Source: Pseudomonadota bacterium (GTDB taxonomy: Bacteria; Pseudomonadota; Gammaproteobacteria; Burkholderiales; Chitinibacteraceae). From it: a stretch of 64,000 nt of DNA. The stretch lies in the NCBI GenBank assembly GCA_018261735.1, contig JAGTRM010000003.1, forward strand, positions 107,150-171,149, written 5' to 3'. The notes under the pieces were generated by a model. That model was given only the letters and a program-made list of their open reading frames with translations. It did no database searches and was not told the origin of the DNA. Below, in pieces: positions 21,988 through 32,064 of the stretch; within the stretch, counting starts at the first letter, position 1, and each line of letters starts with the position of its first letter. The translations under genes and the position numbers were made by a program.

Positions 21988-22042
21988 ATAATTACTCGCA
22001 TATAACCACCAACCGACATGATTCGAATTAACGCACAAGTAA

Positions 22043-22906
22043 TCAGCTTGCCCCTGCCGGCTTGGGTTCGCCCACCAAGTAGCCCTGCAGCAAGTCCACG
22101 CCGGAATCAATCGCCAACTGGCGCTGTGCCACCGTTTCAATGCCTTCCATCACCACCGTGGTATTCAGTTCGTGCAGCAGATCAACCAGCTTTTCCAACC
22201 CCTTGCGCAGACGAGGGGAGCTTTCACTGCGCAGCAGCAATTGCCGGTCGAGCTTGACCACGTCGGGAGCCAACTCCCAGATGCAATCGAGACGGTTCAG
22301 TTGTTGGCCGCCGAAATCATCGATTGCAATGCCATAGCCGCGCTGGCGGTAGTTGCTCACCGCTTCGCGCAGACGGGTGTAATCACCCGTGGCCACATCG
22401 TCTTCCAGAAATTCCAGCGTGACCTGGCTAGGCTCCCAGCTCACCGAATGCAGGATTTCCTCGAACACCACGCCATGCTGCGAGACTTCGCCCAGCAGGC
22501 GCGGGTGGACATTCAGATAGAGCCGGCCATGCGCACGCGGCCGTAAGATGAAATTGATCAGGTGCAGGGTACGGGCCAGCCGGTCGAAGGCCACCAGCGA
22601 GCCTTGCGCAGCGGCGATACGGAAGACCGAGACTGGCGAGATTTTCAGACCATGACTGCGTGCCCGCAGCAACGCTTCCTCACCATGGATCTGCCCGTCC
22701 GGGGTCACGATCGGCTGAAAAACGCTGGAAATCTCCAGGCCCAGCGCCCGGGTCACGACGCCACGAAGGGCATCGCATTCCAGTGCAACACGCGGCCAAT
22801 CCTGCTGAACGCGGGGCGGCAGCGTCTCGTGGTACGTGGGACGGGTTACGGACGTGAAGAAAGGGGCAGCCAATCCCTTGGCTTCTGCAGGAATGAAATG
22901 ATCCAT
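22043..22906 (-). CDS. EAL-domain cyclic di-GMP phosphodiesterase
   Basis: Predicted to hydrolyse cyclic di-GMP to pGpG. The EAL domain fills residues 55-280 of 287, and the catalytic residues look complete: EALLR at 77-81, Asn132 in LNVHP, Glu165, Asp196-Asp197 in DDFGG, Lys218, Glu254 in MEGIET and Gln274. No signal peptide, membrane helix or sensory domain is visible; the N-terminal 50 residues are unassigned. The ATG at 22906 follows AAGGAG at 7 bases, a strong ribosome site, and is preferred over 22948. It sits between the second sbp (171 bases upstream, same strand) and cysB. Confidence 0.9.
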   Translation of the reverse strand: MDHFIPAEAKGLAAPFFTSVTRPTYHETLPPRVQQDWPRVALECDALRGVVTRALGLEISSVFQPIVTPDGQIHGEEALLRARSHGLKISPVSVFRIAAAQGSLVAFDRLARTLHLINFILRPRAHGRLYLNVHPRLLGEVSQHGVVFEEILHSVSWEPSQVTLEFLEDDVATGDYTRLREAVSNYRQRGYGIAIDDFGGQQLNRLDCIWELAPDVVKLDRQLLLRSESSPRLRKGLEKLVDLLHELNTTVVMEGIETVAQRQLAIDSGVDLLQGYLVGEPKPAGAS

Positions 22907-23077
22907 GATGTGGCTCCTTGATGGGTATTGCCGTGCCGATCCGGACACTGCCCAAGCAGCAATCCGGTCGGATCAATGGGTGATATCGCGGAACATGGGC
23001 AACAGCACATCATGGTCTTTCTCCTGAAAAACCTGCCAGACACCAAGGCCCGACAGGCAGAGTTAATGCGGTTCGGA

Positions 23078-24082
23078 TTACTTGCTGGGCTGATACACCT
23101 TGTCGAAGGTGCCGCCGTCGCTGAAATGGGTCTTCTGTGCCTTGGCCCAGCCGCCGAAATCCTTATCGATCGTCAGCAGCTTGAGCGCCGGAAACTGCTT
23201 GGCGTACTTGGCCGCAATATCCTTGTCGATCGGGCGGTAGTAGTTCTGCGCCGCAATCTCCTGGCCTTCCTTGGTATACAGGTAGTTGAGGTAGGCTTCG
23301 GCCACCCTGCGCGTGCCCTTCTTGTCGACGGTCTTGTCGACTACGGCCACCGGCGGTTCGGCCAGGATCGAGATTGACGGGTAGACCGTATCGAACTTTT
23401 CCGGCCCCCATTCCTTGCCGGCGAGCTGGGCCTCGTTTTCCCAGGCCAGCAGCACATCACCGACGCCTCGCTCTGCAAAAGTCACGGTGGCGCCGCGTGC
23501 GCCGGAATCGAGTACCGGCACGTTCTTCAGGATCTTGCCGACGAACTCGGCGGCTTTCTGCTCATTGCCGCCCGGCTGCTTCAGCGCATAGCCCCAGGCG
23601 GCAAGATAGTTCCAGCGTGCGCCCCCGGAGGTTTTCGGATTGGGGGTGATGACTTTCACATCGGCGCGAATCAGGTCATTCCAATCCTTGATGCCCTTGG
23701 GATTGCCCTTGCGCACCAGGAACACGATGGTCGAGGTATAGGGTGAGTTGTTGTGAGCGAACTGCTTTTGCCAATCGGACTTGAGTTGCTTGCCAACGGC
23801 GGAGATTTCGTCAATGTCGTAGGCCAGTGCCAGCGTCACCACGTCGGCCTCAAGCCCGTCGATCACCGAACGCGCCTGCTTGCCGGAACCGCCATGCGAC
23901 TGGCGAATGGTCACGTCGTCGCCGGTCTGCTTCTTCCAGTGCGCGGCGAAAACCTTGTTGAAATCCTGATAGAGCTCGCGGGTCGGATCGTACGACACAT
24001 TGAGCAGTTCAATTTTGGCGGCAAAAGTGCTGCTGCTGGCGACTACAATGGCCAATGAAGCAACGATATTCTTGATCTGCAT
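23078..24082 (-). CDS. Second periplasmic sulfate-binding protein (Sbp paralogue)
   Basis: A paralogue of the sbp product, also 334 residues, with a signal peptide ending in SSSTFA and mature start [18 protein letters not shown]. The [15 protein letters not shown] and [10 protein letters not shown] stretches match the anion-binding regions. The pattern [17 protein letters not shown] is shared with the other copy. No permease or ATPase gene accompanies it, so it probably delivers substrate to the CysTWA complex nearby. It may prefer thiosulfate or work at another affinity; sequence alone cannot tell. The ATG at 24082 begins the signal peptide. Confidence 0.93.
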   Translation of the reverse strand: MQIKNIVASLAIVVASSSTFAAKIELLNVSYDPTRELYQDFNKVFAAHWKKQTGDDVTIRQSHGGSGKQARSVIDGLEADVVTLALAYDIDEISAVGKQLKSDWQKQFAHNNSPYTSTIVFLVRKGNPKGIKDWNDLIRADVKVITPNPKTSGGARWNYLAAWGYALKQPGGNEQKAAEFVGKILKNVPVLDSGARGATVTFAERGVGDVLLAWENEAQLAGKEWGPEKFDTVYPSISILAEPPVAVVDKTVDKKGTRRVAEAYLNYLYTKEGQEIAAQNYYRPIDKDIAAKYAKQFPALKLLTIDKDFGGWAKAQKTHFSDGGTFDKVYQPSK

Positions 24083-24167
24083 GATGCTGGCTTCCTGTTG
24101 TGGTTTGAACATGGAAGCCAGCATAATCGACGAGTAATATCATTAAAAATAATAAAATTTGCATTCG

Positions 24168-24186
24168 TTATTCACTATTTGAATAA
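24168..24186. promoter_or_regulatory. Candidate CysB operator between sbp2 and the reductase
   Basis: GTTATTC and GAATAAC form a perfect inverted repeat with a 7-base spacer and contain the TTAT-N10-AATAA pattern found upstream of sbp and cysB. It is 86 bases before the sbp2 start and only 20 before the ATG of the divergent reductase, so binding could activate the one and block the other. Confidence 0.55.
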
Positions 24187-24206
24187 CCAGCCACCGGAGA
24201 ACCGTC

Positions 24207-25304
24207 ATGTCGCTGGAACACCTGTTTTCCCCGATGCCCATCGGCACCATCACCCTGAGCAACCGCATCATCATGGCCCCGTTGACCCGCTCCCGCGCCG
24301 GCCAACCCGGCGATGTGCCGACAACATTGAATGCCGAGTACTACGCCCAGCGCGCCAGCGCCGGCCTGATCGTGGCCGAGGCCACACAGATCTCACAGCA
24401 AGGTCAAGGTTATGCCTGGACCCCGGGGATTTATACGGACGATCAGGAAAAAGGCTGGAAAAAAGTCGTGGATGCCGTGCATACCCGAGGCGGGAAGATC
24501 GCCCTTCAGTTGTGGCATGTCGGCCGCATCTCGCATCACCTGTTGCAGGCCAGCGCCCAGGCACCGGTCGCCCCTTCGGCCATCCGGGCTGAAAATTCCG
24601 TCAGCTTTGTGATCCTGCCGGATGGCACACCGTCCAACCAGCCCTGCGACACGCCGCGCGCCCTTGCCAGCGCTGAAATTTCCGGGTTGATTGATGACTA
24701 CGTGCGTGCCGCAAAACGATCGCTGCGCGCAGGTTTTGATCTGGTTGAAATCCACGCTGCCAATGGTTATCTGCTCGACCAATTCTTGTCGCCCAACAGC
24801 AACCAGCGCATCGACCAGTATGGTGGATCGCAGGAAAACCGCGCGCGGCTGCTGCTGGAAATTGTCGATGAAATCGCCCAGGCCATCGGCGCCAACCGGA
24901 TCGGCATTCGACTCTCCCCTGGCGGTGTATTCAACGACATGAACCATCCGCAAAGCGAAACCATGACGTTGTATCTGGCCAAAGAACTGGCTCAACGCGG
25001 TGTTGCCTACTTGCATATTGCAGAACCGGACTGGGCTGGTGGCCAAACCTTGAGTGCCGAGTTCCGCCGCGACCTGCGCTTGGCGTTTCCCGGTCGGCTA
25101 ATCTACTGCGGCGGCTACACCGCAGAGAAAGCAGAAGCGGTGATTGCCGCCGGCATCGCCGATGCCATTGCCTTCGGCCGCCTGTTTCTCGCCAACCCGG
25201 ATCTGCCGGAGCGCTTCCGCCGGAACGCGCCCTTGAATACACCGGATCAGGACACGTTCTATGGCGGCGGCGAAAAAGGCTATACCGATTACCCGTCGCT
25301 GTAA
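24207..25304 (+). CDS. Old Yellow Enzyme family alkene reductase (NemA-like)
   Basis: An FMN-dependent TIM-barrel ene-reductase of 365 residues that reduces activated double bonds, and in related enzymes nitrate esters, with NAD(P)H. Motifs include APLTRSRA near 24-31, QLWHVGR near 100-106 and HAANGYLLDQFL near 184-195, where His and Asn hold the substrate oxygen and Tyr is the proton donor. FGRLFLANPDLPER is the C-terminal signature. The ATG follows GGAG. It is divergent from the second sbp and alone in its transcript. NemA of E. coli is controlled by NemR; no nemR is present here. Confidence 0.9.
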   Translation: MSLEHLFSPMPIGTITLSNRIIMAPLTRSRAGQPGDVPTTLNAEYYAQRASAGLIVAEATQISQQGQGYAWTPGIYTDDQEKGWKKVVDAVHTRGGKIALQLWHVGRISHHLLQASAQAPVAPSAIRAENSVSFVILPDGTPSNQPCDTPRALASAEISGLIDDYVRAAKRSLRAGFDLVEIHAANGYLLDQFLSPNSNQRIDQYGGSQENRARLLLEIVDEIAQAIGANRIGIRLSPGGVFNDMNHPQSETMTLYLAKELAQRGVAYLHIAEPDWAGGQTLSAEFRRDLRLAFPGRLIYCGGYTAEKAEAVIAAGIADAIAFGRLFLANPDLPERFRRNAPLNTPDQDTFYGGGEKGYTDYPSL

Positions 25305-25320
25305 CTAACCTGAACCCACG

Positions 25321-25355
25321 AAACCACCCGGCATCCGGGCAATGCCGGGTGGTTT
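25321..25355 (+). terminator. Hairpin after the alkene reductase gene
   Basis: AAACCACCCGGCAT pairs with ATGCCGGGTGGTTT through 14 perfect pairs with a 7-base loop. Only three T follow within the stem end, so termination is likely but not certain. Confidence 0.75.
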
Positions 25356-25446
25356 GCCATTGGTATATTTCCATTTGAATATCATTAAATGCTAATATTC
25401 CGGCGCATCGCCAACATTTCTCCATTCTGACAGCACAAGATATGCC

Positions 25447-27783
25447 ATGAGCAAACGTTTCAGCCGGAAACTCTGTACCCGGTTTACCCGCTTCCTGTTG
25501 CTGCAAGATGCAACCAGCCAGCCTGCGCTTTCTCCTAGTTGGCAACTGAGTGCGCTGCGCATCATTCTGGTATTCGGTCTCTTGCTCGACATGACCATCT
25601 TCATGCATTCATCATGGATTGCAGCACAAGCGGGCTTGTACGACATCATCGGCATGGTGTTTGCCTTTTTTGTCACCTTGGCCGGCACCCTCTACCTGAG
25701 TGGCCGGAGTCTGAAACAGGGCGCCTGGTCGTTGCTCGTCATTGTTTATGCCGCCGGATTTTGCATCCTTACGACCATCAGCAACTTGGAAGTCGCCAAG
25801 CTCGGCATTATTTTCATTTATACCGCCCCGTTGATCGCGCTGATCCTTTTGGGCGCAAGAATATCGATGTTGTTCATGGGCATGAACGTTATTCCTTTTG
25901 TTCTGCTGCTGCGCAACCAGCCCTTGCCAAACCTGTTGCACCTGAGTACTACCCTCCCGGAAACCCACACCTACATCCAGTCGCTGCTTTTTCTTTTTTT
26001 CAATGTCGGCATTCCTCTGGCATTTTCCAGGGTATTGATTTCGCTGCACCGGGCAACGCGGCATGCACAAGAAGCCAATCAAGAACTGGAAACCGGCCTG
26101 GCCATTCACCGGGAGATTTTCGAGCACAATGGATCGGCCACCCTGTTGTGCACACAGGAAGGTGTCGTGGTTCGCAGCAATCACAAGGCAAGAAAACTGC
26201 TGACCTGGAACAATCAGCACATGGAAGGGGTAAAGCTCAACACCCTTTTGCTGAAAACAGCTAAGATCGAAAGTAATGAAGATGTAGACATCCTGAGCAC
26301 GGAGAATTCGGGAGGCATCTGGAAAATCCGGGAAACGTTGCGCCCGGTCCTGTTGCAAGTTACGCCGATGGCAGTTACCAGCAGTCTCATTGTTTCGTTG
26401 CACGATTTTTCCGAAATCCAGCAATTGCGCTCGGAACTGAGCAGTAATCTTGAACGCGCCAACTATCTTGCGCGCCACGACCGGCTTACCAACCTGCCCA
26501 ACCGGGTCCATTTCATTGAAATTCTCAGCGAAAAAATCAACAAGGCTCGGCAATCCGGCAAGCAATTGGCTGTACTCAACATCAAAATCCGCGATCTGCG
26601 CACAGTCAACGAACGCTATGGCATCACCAAGGGCGATGGTCTGATCAACCAAATCGGGCAAACCATCCAGCAAAAATTGCGCGGCAAAGACCAGTTGGGC
26701 CGTACTCGCGGCGGTGCCTTTTCGCTGCTGCTTGCCGATATCCCTCAGGGTGATTCCAATATTGCTACTCGCATTGACGCCTATGTCAGCGAATTGCCAC
26801 GTTGGCACACCATTGAAGACCAGACGCTGGAAATCAGTTATTTCATTGGCGCAGCCACGTTTCCTCAGGATGCGGACAATGCCCAGCATCTGATCAGTTT
26901 CAGCGAACAAGCGCAGCATAACGCCCGATCCGAGCTGGTCATGGATCCGGTCTATTACGACCAGAACCAGGCAGCCGCCACGCATCGACGCATCGATCTG
27001 GAAGTCGGCTTGCGCAAGGCATTGCGCGAGCGCAGCCTGACGATGCATTACCAGCCCAAGGTCAATTACCAGGGCCATTTGCGCGGGCTGGAAGCATTGG
27101 TGCGCTGGAACAGCCCGGAGCTGGGCATGGTCTCGCCGGCCGAATTTATCCCTGTCGCCGAACATGCCGGCATGGTGCACGAGCTCACCCTGCAAGTCAT
27201 TGAAATGGTGATAGACCAGATCAAGAGCTGGCGAGAACAGGACATCCTGGTGTGTCCGGTGGCCATCAATCTTTCCGCCATCGATCTTTCCGTCCCGACA
27301 CTGGCGCATGAAATTCTTTCCCGCACCTACCTGCTTGATCTTCCAGTCGATTTGCTGGAATTCGAGATGACCGAAACGGCCCTGATGGTCAACGGCGACA
27401 CCGGTCTGCAAAACTTGCATGAATTGCAAAAAATCGGCTTCCGTTTCAGTATCGATGATTTTGGTTCAGGCTATTCCTCGCTCTCGAAAATGGCGCACCT
27501 GCCCATCTATGCCATCAAGATCGACCGAACGTTTGTGCAGGGAATACCCGGGGATACCCGGCGCGAAAAAGTGGTTTACGGCATTCTGTCGCTGGCGCAT
27601 TCGCTGGGGCTTTCCATCGTTGCCGAAGGCGTGGAAAACGCCCAGCAGCTCGAATTTTTGCACGCACGCGGCTGTCATCTCTTCCAGGGCTATCACTTCC
27701 ACCGGCCGATGACCGCGCAGGATGCGGAAAAATTGCTCATTGCCGAGATCGATAAATATAACCCTTTACCGCAGGATAGCTGA
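25447..27783 (+). CDS. Membrane protein with degenerate GGDEF and intact EAL domains
   Basis: Predicted cyclic di-GMP phosphodiesterase at the inner membrane, 778 residues. Six hydrophobic helices lie between about 35 and 205. A PAS-like region follows (about 215-330) and then a GGDEF fold whose active-site loop reads RGGAF instead of GGDEF, so it should not make cyclic di-GMP. The EAL domain is intact: EALVR near 548, Asn in INLSAID, Glu in EMTETAL, DDFGSGYSSL near 670, IKIDRTF and EGVENAQQ. The degenerate GGDEF may bind GTP as a regulator. The response-regulator gene follows 84 bases later. Confidence 0.92.
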   Translation: MSKRFSRKLCTRFTRFLLLQDATSQPALSPSWQLSALRIILVFGLLLDMTIFMHSSWIAAQAGLYDIIGMVFAFFVTLAGTLYLSGRSLKQGAWSLLVIVYAAGFCILTTISNLEVAKLGIIFIYTAPLIALILLGARISMLFMGMNVIPFVLLLRNQPLPNLLHLSTTLPETHTYIQSLLFLFFNVGIPLAFSRVLISLHRATRHAQEANQELETGLAIHREIFEHNGSATLLCTQEGVVVRSNHKARKLLTWNNQHMEGVKLNTLLLKTAKIESNEDVDILSTENSGGIWKIRETLRPVLLQVTPMAVTSSLIVSLHDFSEIQQLRSELSSNLERANYLARHDRLTNLPNRVHFIEILSEKINKARQSGKQLAVLNIKIRDLRTVNERYGITKGDGLINQIGQTIQQKLRGKDQLGRTRGGAFSLLLADIPQGDSNIATRIDAYVSELPRWHTIEDQTLEISYFIGAATFPQDADNAQHLISFSEQAQHNARSELVMDPVYYDQNQAAATHRRIDLEVGLRKALRERSLTMHYQPKVNYQGHLRGLEALVRWNSPELGMVSPAEFIPVAEHAGMVHELTLQVIEMVIDQIKSWREQDILVCPVAINLSAIDLSVPTLAHEILSRTYLLDLPVDLLEFEMTETALMVNGDTGLQNLHELQKIGFRFSIDDFGSGYSSLSKMAHLPIYAIKIDRTFVQGIPGDTRREKVVYGILSLAHSLGLSIVAEGVENAQQLEFLHARGCHLFQGYHFHRPMTAQDAEKLLIAEIDKYNPLPQDS

Positions 27784-27867
27784 CCAGATCCTTGCTAATA
27801 ACTTGTTGCATCCGAACAAAATGCAGATTACCCTTCGAGAATAATCTCCAAGGCATGCCTGCCCGAC

Positions 27868-28299
27868 ATGAAACACCTGATACTGCTGGTGGAAGACAAC
27901 CCGGATGATCTGGTTTTGTTGCAGCGAATCATCGCCCGCACAGAGCCAGACAATGAAACGATCATTCACATCGATATCAGTACCGCCTTGGCCTGGTTGC
28001 ACGAATCGGGTCGGGATCATCACGGCATGCCGTCATTGATTTTACTCGACCTTGCCTTCCCGCAAATCGACGCCGTCGGCTTCCTGCAACGCCTGCGCAG
28101 CGACAGCCTCACCCGGAACACGCCCGTGGTTGTCTATTCCAACAAGTCCGATACACAGGTCATTGCCGCCTGCACGGCATCCGGCTGCAACAGTTATGTT
28201 TGCAAACCAGCGCGCTACGCTGATTTCGCCGAAACCACGCGGCAGATCATCCAGTACTGGCTTACCATCAATGCAGTGCCCCGTTACGGCATGACATAA
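27868..28299 (+). CDS. Single-domain response regulator (REC)
   Basis: A lone receiver domain of 143 residues with no output domain. Key residues are Glu9-Asp10, phospho-acceptor Asp61 in LLDLAFP, Ser91 and Lys113 in CKPA. Its sequence resembles the Rcp1-type receivers that pair with phytochrome or hybrid kinases. No histidine kinase is in the window. It follows the GGDEF-EAL gene on the same strand and might feed into it. The start ATG is at 27868. Confidence 0.88.
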   Translation: MKHLILLVEDNPDDLVLLQRIIARTEPDNETIIHIDISTALAWLHESGRDHHGMPSLILLDLAFPQIDAVGFLQRLRSDSLTRNTPVVVYSNKSDTQVIAACTASGCNSYVCKPARYADFAETTRQIIQYWLTINAVPRYGMT

Positions 28300-28362
28300 A
28301 TCCCCGGCAAGTCAACCGTTCAGACATCCATCCACTAAAATCCAAATGCAAGCCCCATGAAA

Positions 28363-28395
28363 AATGCCGTTCACCCAGTTAGGGGGAACGGCATT
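28363..28395 (-). terminator. Intrinsic terminator of the purA block
   Basis: AATGCCGTTC pairs with GAACGGCATT over 10 perfect pairs. On the minus strand five T follow, which makes it the end of the long ndk-to-purA run. It may also stop the response regulator transcript from the other side. Confidence 0.88.
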
Positions 28396-28422
28396 CTGCG
28401 AAAAGCTTTTCGGTATGAAAAG

Positions 28423-29730
<1,308 letters not shown>

Positions 29731-29754
29731 TCAGTCAAATCAAAACGCAACAAA

Positions 29755-29776
29755 GCCCGCCATGACCACGGCGGGC
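29755..29776 (-). other. Hairpin between hisZ and purA
   Basis: GCCCGCC and GGCGGGC pair over an 8-base loop; on the minus strand TTTGTTG follows. It may be a weak terminator or a stability element that adjusts purA relative to hisZ. Confidence 0.5.
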
Positions 29777-29787
29777 CGCGAAAACAC

Positions 29788-30933
29788 TCAAGCCAGCGTA
29801 ACGACCTGCCAGCCTCCATCCACCTTGACCAACTGCCGGTCGCAATTGGCCTCGCCTGAAACAATACCCAGATCCACCACCACTATCTCACCGCTGGCAC
29901 GCAATGCGCGCACCATCTCGATCAATGCAGGATCATCCTGCGCCGGTGCCAACACACCCGGAAAACGGGAGGGATAAGGCAAATGGCTCAGCTCGCGCAA
30001 ATCAAGGCTGAACCCGGTTGCCGGACGCGGACGGCCAAACTTTTCACCCACACTGTCATACCGGCCACCGCGCGCCACTGCGTTGGCAAAACCAGGCGCA
30101 TACACCGCAAAAACCAACCCGGTATGGTAATAGCTGCTGCGCAGTTCGGCCAGATCATACCGGGGCTCGATCCCGCGCAGTCGCAGCGCGGTATTCAGTG
30201 CATCCAGCGTATCCAGCGCGGCCACAATGGCAGGCAAGGCCGGCAAATTCTTCCTTGCCAACTGCAACGCCTCTTCGCCCCCGTAACAATTCGGCAGTGC
30301 CAGAAAACCCGCCTGCAATTGTGCAGGTAAAGTGGCGACAGCTGCCTTGAGCTCGGGCAAGTCTTTTTGTTGCAGCGCCACAAACAACTCTTCACGCGCA
30401 CTTCCAGCCAGACCAGCGGCATCGGCAAGCGCATGAAACAAGCCTATGTGGCCAATTTCCAAACGAGATTCGGTCAGCCCGGCCAAGGTCAGACTTTCCC
30501 GCATCAATTCGATCACCTCCACATCCGCGGCCAATGCCGGGCAACCGTAGATCTCTGCACCGATCTGACGGGGCTCGCGACTCGACAACAGGCCGTCCGG
30601 ACGAGTATTCACCACCGATCCGGCATAACACAAGCGTGTAACCCCTTGACGGTTGAGAATATGTGCATCAATGCGCGCCACCTGCGGAGTAATGTCAGCG
30701 CGCAATCCCATCTGCCTGCCGGTAAGTTCATCGACCAGTTTGAAGGTTTTGAGATCGAGCGCACTATCTTCTTGGGTAAAGAGCGATTCGACATATTCGA
30801 CCAGCGGCGGAATGACTTGTTCGTAGCCATAACGCGCAAACAGATCGAGCATGTTGCGGCGCAGGCTTTCCAGCTGGCGCGCTTCGCTCGGCAAGATGTC
30901 GGAAATATATTCGGGCAGTATCCAGTTTCGCAT
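29788..30933 (-). CDS. hisZ: ATP phosphoribosyltransferase regulatory subunit HisZ
   Basis: A histidyl-tRNA synthetase paralogue that lacks aminoacylation and instead activates the short form of HisG in the first step of histidine biosynthesis. The class II synthetase core is seen in PPLVEYVESLF, TLKTFKLVDE-like and MGLRADITPQVARI stretches, with a class-typical C-terminal motif, VARGGRYD. Length is about 381. The start lies at tandem ATG codons (30936 and 30933). HisG is not in the window. Position between hfl genes and purA is standard in betaproteobacteria. Confidence 0.93.
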   Translation of the reverse strand: MRNWILPEYISDILPSEARQLESLRRNMLDLFARYGYEQVIPPLVEYVESLFTQEDSALDLKTFKLVDELTGRQMGLRADITPQVARIDAHILNRQGVTRLCYAGSVVNTRPDGLLSSREPRQIGAEIYGCPALAADVEVIELMRESLTLAGLTESRLEIGHIGLFHALADAAGLAGSAREELFVALQQKDLPELKAAVATLPAQLQAGFLALPNCYGGEEALQLARKNLPALPAIVAALDTLDALNTALRLRGIEPRYDLAELRSSYYHTGLVFAVYAPGFANAVARGGRYDSVGEKFGRPRPATGFSLDLRELSHLPYPSRFPGVLAPAQDDPALIEMVRALRASGEIVVVDLGIVSGEANCDRQLVKVDGGWQVVTLA

Positions 30934-30946
30934 CATTTCACACAAA

Positions 30947-30965
30947 GCCCCGCTTGCGGCGGGGC
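30947..30965. other. Hairpin between the DUF2065 gene and hisZ
   Basis: GCCCCG and CGGGGC pair over a 7-base loop. CTTTTC follows on the plus strand and TTTGTGT on the minus strand. On the minus strand, where the genes run, it could attenuate hisZ-purA relative to hflKC. Confidence 0.5.
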
Positions 30966-30981
30966 CTTTTCAAGTCAAGGT

Positions 30982-31170
30982 TCAGGTTCGGGCGAGTAAT
31001 GCCAGCAGCATGCCACCCACCAGGGTACAGAATCCAATCAGACGAATCTGCCAATCAGTCATTTCGGAAAGCCGACGCATCGTGGTTTTCCATGCCGTGG
31101 GCGATGTAAACGGCATGATACCCTCAAATACCAGCATCAGAGCCAGGCCCAACAGCAGTGCTTCGCTCAT
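30982..31170 (-). CDS. DUF2065 family small membrane protein (YjeT)
   Basis: A 62-residue protein with two hydrophobic helices (about 4-20 and 42-60) joined by a short polar loop with PTAWKTTMRRLSEM. It belongs to DUF2065, whose gene usually sits between hflC and hisZ or purA. The start ATG overlaps the hflC stop as ATGA, so it is coupled to hflC. Function is unknown; location suggests a link to the HflKC complex, but this is inference. Confidence 0.88.
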   Translation of the reverse strand: MSEALLLGLALMLVFEGIMPFTSPTAWKTTMRRLSEMTDWQIRLIGFCTLVGGMLLALLART

Positions 31171-32051
31171 TTTGCCCCGGCACCACCGGCGCGAGGATTC
31201 TTCATGTATTTGAAGAAGTCAGCGCTCGGGTCGACCACCAGCACATCGCTTTTCTTGGCAAAGCTTTGTTTGTACGCGTCAAGGCTCTTGTAAAAGGCGT
31301 AAAACTCCGGGCTTTTACCATAAGCATCCGCATAAACAGCGGCCGCTTTGGCATCCCCTTCCCCCTTCATCTGCTGGGCTTTATTGTACGCCGCAGCAAG
31401 CACAACTTCACGTTGCCGGTCAGCATCTGCCTTGATCTGCTCTGCCTCGGCCGAGCCCTCGGCGCGTTGCTGGCTAGCCACCGCCTTGCGCTCGGACTGC
31501 ATGCGCTCATACACCGAACTGAGCGTGCTATCCTCCAGTTCAACGCGCTTGATGCGCACATCAATCACGCGCAAACCGATGCTTGCAGCTTCAGCATCCG
31601 CAACCTTGCGCACGTAATCCATGACTTCATCGCGCTTGCCGGAAATCACATCCTGGACAGTACGCTTGCCGAATTCATCGCGCAGCATATTGTTCACGGT
31701 ATTGCGCAGACGCTCCACCGCCTTGCGTGGATCATTGCCAACGGCTTTGTAGTACTTCTCGACATCGACAATCTGGAATTTGACAAAGCTATCCGCCTTG
31801 ACATTCATTTTTTCGATAGTCTGAATTCGCGCCGGCGCATTTTCATCAATAGTCTGGATGCGCTTGTCGAAATAGCGAACTTCCTGCAGCAGCGGCACCT
31901 TGAATTGGAAACCTGGCGTCTTGATCACGCGCACAGCCTCCGAAAACTGGAACACCACGGCATATTGGCGCTGGTCAACGGTAAAGAATGAAAGGCTCAA
32001 TACAAACAGGGCAACGAGAATCAGGGCCAATGTTGGCAAAAGTCGGTTCAT
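31167..32051 (-). CDS. hflC: HflC, SPFH-domain modulator of FtsH protease
   Basis: With HflK it forms a large membrane cage around the FtsH protease and restrains it. The 294-residue protein has an N-terminal membrane helix (about 5-25), an SPFH/band 7 domain (VDQRQYAVVFQFSE...) and a charged coiled coil (VASQQRAEGSAEAEQI...) near 185-225. The ATG at 32051 follows GAGGAGG, an excellent ribosome site; the longer open frame upstream is spurious. It lies 13 bases after hflK. Confidence 0.95.
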   Translation of the reverse strand: MNRLLPTLALILVALFVLSLSFFTVDQRQYAVVFQFSEAVRVIKTPGFQFKVPLLQEVRYFDKRIQTIDENAPARIQTIEKMNVKADSFVKFQIVDVEKYYKAVGNDPRKAVERLRNTVNNMLRDEFGKRTVQDVISGKRDEVMDYVRKVADAEAASIGLRVIDVRIKRVELEDSTLSSVYERMQSERKAVASQQRAEGSAEAEQIKADADRQREVVLAAAYNKAQQMKGEGDAKAAAVYADAYGKSPEFYAFYKSLDAYKQSFAKKSDVLVVDPSADFFKYMKNPRAGGAGAK

Positions 32052-32064
32052 GGTTTGTTCCTCC

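Noticed and set aside
24136..25389. AATATCATTAAA found before sbp2/reductase and before the GGDEF-EAL gene
   Set aside because: A 12-base A+T-rich match with no symmetry and different distances to the genes; likely chance.
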